A stretch of DNA of 64,000 bases from Niebla homalea (taxonomy: Eukaryota > Ascomycota > Lecanoromycetes > Lecanorales > Ramalinaceae): assembly GCA_019925105.1 (NCBI GenBank), contig JAHGAU010000014.1, positions 1 to 64,000 of the forward strand. Direction: 5' to 3'. A model generated the notes under the pieces. It made no database searches and was not told the DNA's origin. It saw nothing but the letters and a program-made list of their open reading frames with translations. Made by a program: the position numbers and the translations under genes. Shown here piece by piece: positions 60,273-64,000 of the stretch. How positions within the stretch are numbered: position 1 is the first letter of the stretch; each line of letters opens with the position of its first letter.

Positions 60273-62586
60273 GCCTCAAACGATGCGTGCGATAGACGTA
60301 GGAAATATAGGCACGCCTGAAGTGAAGAGTAGAGAGATCGAGTAAAGCAAGTTATGTTAGTCTCAGCGAAGTTGCAAACCTGAATGGAGAAGAAAATAAA
60401 TTGATGATTGAAGAAAGACACGCTGCCATACGAGGAAAGTGAACCGAGGAAGAGTGGAGATCTTGTTAGCGCGACTCTAGCGCGTTAATGAGCTCAGGGG
60501 CAAGAGCCAAGAGGGGCAAAGGAAAAGGGGCTCCACCGCCGCATCCATTTCACACTTTGCGTCCTCCTGGGGGGCAAAACACTTGGATACAAATGCGATC
60601 AAGGTATCCCGGTCCGTAGGGTCACCTATCTCTCGTCAGCCTTGATCTTCAATGCAGAATTAGGCTAATTCTTGATCAAGCTCGCCGATCAGCTCCAGCG
60701 CTTCTAGTCCTGTCAGGTGATGGCGAGTGCTCCCATCTTGTCAGGTATATATGTTTAGAGGTCAGAGTTCATGTGAACACTCGGGCCTCCACTTTGCGTT
60801 CGCACGAACGGCAATGGCCCTCAGGAAGGATACATTATCAGCATATCCTGTATTAGTAAAGGACATTTCACATGAAGCTTCCAACACCTTGGATGCCCGT
60901 TCATCTCTTACCTACCGTCAGCCCGTCACAGTAGGCTTCGCTCTTGATATGTCATTCGGTCGCATGAAATTCTTCCCGTGAGCTCGTAACAACGTTACGA
61001 TAATCAAGTACGTCAACTGTAACCAACTCTAGATCAGGCCGCTCCATCATTCCCTTCATCCAGCTGAGTCTGTGGTCTTCAGTGCAATGAACAGATATTC
61101 GACATGGTATATCGCTCACACTCTCTCGATCCTGCAATTATCAAGGGGCAAAGACAGACTGTCTGGGCGTCAGAAATCAAGTAAGCAAGGACCGCCACTT
61201 CATTTGCTGCCCCTGCTGTATGACAAATGGACGGCATTTCTTATGTCCTCCGGTTGTTGATCTCGTCAGCTTGCAGGTCTTCTTCTATATTCATGGCATT
61301 TACTCAAGACGACCAGGATAAAACCGCTGAAGGTCAGGTCATCGACTATTAGACCTCGCATGAAAAGCCATCACTTGAGCTTAATCAAATATGTTAAGGT
61401 GACAATAGAGTACAGCTAGTACCATCTACAGTTCCTCCAGATCCTGCTGCAATTGTTGAAAGCTCCTAAGGTCTCACATCTAGCTTCATACTCTCGTTGT
61501 CTGTGTCTCCGTCAAGTCAATTTACTTTCAAGGTATGAAGGAAACAGCGCTGCGAAATCAGTGCATGTCATGGCCAGAAGCGCTGGGTAAGGGTACGGCA
61601 TTCGAAATAATTTGATGCAATTTCCGTTCCTTTGCTGGAAGGGAAGTACCTGCAGTTCCCAACCGCGTTAAACGGGTTGCTGTCAATAGCTGCGGAGTGG
61701 CTGTCAGATACCATCAATCATGAATCAGACTATTACTGACGATAAAACAAGTACCTTGGCGCTCAAAGAAATAACTCAGGGAAGGCTTGCATCGCCCTCG
61801 AGGAGCCACGCAGAGGCAAAGACTCTCTAATTGGTATTCCGTACTCCGTATCCACATCTGCAACAAGACACCAATTCTAGTCATCGAAGGCCTCCCTCTG
61901 AAGGACGAAGGCCCAATGAATGCTCCCGCAGCGACAATTTCTGTGGTTGCTTTTGCACACGGCCGACGGAACCCGTCTCATACGAAACATGAAGCGTTTG
62001 AAATTCTCTCCCTGCACGATTTCAAGAGCGCACACGATGAATCTCATGATACCGGAGCCTGATTCTTAATCATGCAGCTTATACCTTAGGATTTTCAAGT
62101 CGCGATCTGTGTTTCGATGTCACGACTGCGGTGGCCAAGAGACGGAACCAATCTGATGCTGCGCCGTGGAAATTTGACATGCCGCGCCGACCGTTCTTTT
62201 ATCACCACGAATATACTTGTTGCCGTGCGGACCCAAGGGGATGCTTACACGCAAATATTCCAGCTGAGGGAAAGCCAGGGCCGGTAGAAGGTGGGTCCGC
62301 ATTAGATTTAGATCATTTTTGCAGAGTATACATGAGCTCATGGATGGTTGATAAGGCATATGGGTACCCTTGCTTCTCCTCATCAAGCATTCCACTGTCT
62401 TATTCCGTCGACTGCCTCGTCGCCCCCTTTTCTTCGTGCCAGCACTTAATCTCCTTGTCTACCTTCTCATTCTGTGAATATGCAATTCCTCGGCGTGACA
62501 CTCACATCATGCCTCATCACCACCCCGATCGGCAATCCGGTGCACCAACACCTCGGCCAATCTGACCGGTTCGAATCTAGAGATTA
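60273..62586. other. Intergenic, no supported gene
   Basis: About 2.3 kb. Short frames on both strands without family resemblance. A GGTTCGAATCT at about 62,571 resembles a tRNA B box, but no A box or acceptor stem pairs with it. Confidence 0.45.
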
Positions 62587-63622
62587 ATGCCAAGGCCTCC
62601 TGGTGATGCTTGTAAGAGCATACCATTGGCAGCTGGACAGGCCTGGTGTGGAGGCTGCAGCGGCGCTGATACATCAAATTCTAACGCAGGGACTAGTCCC
62701 GGCTCTGGCACTGGCTCTGGCTCTGGCTCTAGGATGGGCGGCGCATCACAACAACGGCCAGCTCAACAGAAAGCTGGAAGCAACAACCCGCATACACGAA
62801 CACGGGAGCAACACCGGCCACTGGCGCAAAGGCCCCAGCCACTGGAGGCAACACCCCAGCCGCTGGAGGAGGCAGCACCACCCAAACCACCAAAGAACAA
62901 AGTCCAGAAATTAATGGTACCGATTGCACCGGCGAAGGCGATAACGAGGAGCAAGGCGATCAAGACAAAGACCATGGCGACAACGCCGCTGGCTCGACAC
63001 TCCCAATACTACAAAATCAGACACCCAAAGCAGTGACATCCCAAGCAGCCGCACCAGCGACAACAACAAAACCAGCAGCAATGCCACCAAGTCCACCACC
63101 CCCAGCGGTGGCGGCACCGGCCGCAAAATGCAAGCGACAGTAACCGAGTACGGCACCTGCCAGACCCAAGGCAAGGCGTGCAGTCTCACCGGCACGCCCG
63201 GCAAACAACCCACGGGTGCCCCATGTCCGCCAATCTGATCCCGGGGTACGGGTCCCGGTCTGTGTGGGACGTATTGGCGGGTCTCGAAGCTGCGCAGTCT
63301 TGTTTTTCGGGGGGGCAATGGCGCGCCTGCCGTTGGCGGCGCGTTGAAGAGCTCGCGGGGGAATGGGATGGTGGTGCTGATGAACGATTCGTGCGCGCCG
63401 GGGGCGGATCAGACGGAGCCTGATGCGGTGGGGCAGGGTAATCAGAATTGTGGGGCGGAGGGGGGGAAGGATAGGTTGGGGAGTGATACGGTGTTGGATC
63501 TTTGCACGGAGACGGATGCACCGATGATGGTTTGGGGGATGGCTAAGGCAGGGATGTCAGTGGCGGAGGTGGAGGAGGTGGATTGTGGTGAGTGGCTGGG
63601 GGCAGTGAAGAAGGCGAGCTGA
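62587..63622 (+). pseudogene. Secreted double-psi-beta-barrel (expansin/GH45-like) protein, broken
   Basis: A Gly/Ser/Thr-rich stretch with GSGTGSGSGS (6-bp repeat near 62,700) changes frame repeatedly (TNTGATPATGAKAPATGG, then NTTKSDTQSSD). The C-terminal domain is recognisable: TVTEYGTCQTQGKACSLTG, GAPCPPI, then TGA at 63,236-63,238. The same frame continues as GTGPGLCGTYWRVSKLRS, NGMVVLMNDSCAPG, VLDLCTETDAPM and VAEVEEVDCGEW, ending at 63,622. The VVLMNDSCAPG, DLC and EVDC elements match fungal expansin-like/GH45-like barrels. CGA-to-TGA would explain the stop. No good start codon or signal peptide is left. It would have been a cell-wall-acting secreted protein. Confidence 0.6.
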
Positions 63623-64000
63623 AGCGAGGGGGTCTCGCCGCTGTGTGCTTGGGATGGGGGGATAATTTGGCTGGCATTACACGAAAGGTGATATGAAGAT
63701 GTGATATAATCGATATTGGTATTGAAAGGCTAAAGCTCCCTATGCTGGCATACTCCTCGCCATATTAGTCCATCCGTGGGTATCATGGTGCCGTAATATC
63801 ACAACGCCAGGCTAAAAAAAATAGACACACTTCATATCGTAATGGCTCACGTTCGCCTTTATCTGCGTTCGCCGTCACACCATCATGCCTTCCGCTTCCC
63901 CTGCCTATCTTGTCCCTTTTCAGGTGACAACTCTTCCAAGTCAGCTCTTCTAGCTTCATTCCCAAAAATTCGATCGCGCAACAACTCTTCCGCCCCTGGT
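63623..64000. other. Terminal 378 bp, nothing recognised
   Basis: 3' flank of the barrel-protein relic. Only short frames. No repeat or RNA gene. Confidence 0.4.

Noticed and set aside
62560..62585. Possible tRNA B box GGTTCGAATCT
   Set aside because: No A box at the right distance and no acceptor or anticodon stem pairing.

Overview
The window comes from a filamentous ascomycete (Pezizomycotina, probably a Dothideomycete or a close relative). The evidence is short GT-AG introns of about 45-180 nt with CTRAC-like branch points, a fungal highly reducing polyketide synthase, fungal-specific gene families, and a long AT-only block that looks mutated by repeat-induced point mutation (RIP). No gene symbol is assigned because I recognise families, not named orthologues.

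Region 1 (1-20,540) is an AT-rich isochore with no intact gene. It holds G-depleted minisatellites (1-4,100), a duplicated segment of about 500 bp, and a GC-rich minisatellite (4,490-5,235) that shows a RIP gradient. It also holds a small un-RIPed LTR-like insertion with a target duplication (8,251-8,395), a heavily RIPed Tad1-type LINE whose endonuclease and reverse transcriptase can still be read (about 9,471-15,241), palindromic and minisatellite islands (16.6 kb, 18.5 kb, 18.9-19.3 kb), and unclassifiable RIPed DNA. A nested inverted repeat sits at the edge of the isochore (20,544-20,757).

Region 2 (20,600-37,500) is a likely secondary-metabolite locus. A complete five-exon highly reducing PKS (minus strand, 2,602 aa, KS-AT-DH-psiMT-ER-KR-ACP) is transcribed divergently, across about 600 bp, from a free-standing ACP-thioesterase. 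That thioesterase resembles the tail of a non-reducing PKS, but its ACP has Asp where the phosphopantetheine Ser should be. An M35-type secreted metalloprotease and a class II O-methyltransferase follow.

Region 3 (38,300-64,000) mixes intact genes with decayed ones. Intact genes are an RBR E3 ligase, a CorA-like membrane protein, a seven-exon MFS sugar/inositol-type transporter and a MYND zinc-finger protein. Decayed genes carry single-base frameshifts and/or one in-frame stop, after which recognisable coding sequence continues. They are a Cys-rich one-TM protein, a TIR/HET-like membrane protein, an unknown gene at 46-47.3 kb, a YWTD beta-propeller protein, an unknown secreted protein, a WW-domain protein and a double-psi-beta-barrel (expansin/GH45-like) protein. 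Most of the stops are explained by one C-to-T or G-to-A change. This suggests a decaying accessory region, possibly with RIP leakage, although assembly errors must be excluded.

The PKS, ACP-TE, O-methyltransferase and perhaps the MFS transporter could form one pathway: chain building, chain release, methylation and export. Co-regulation is not shown by the sequence.
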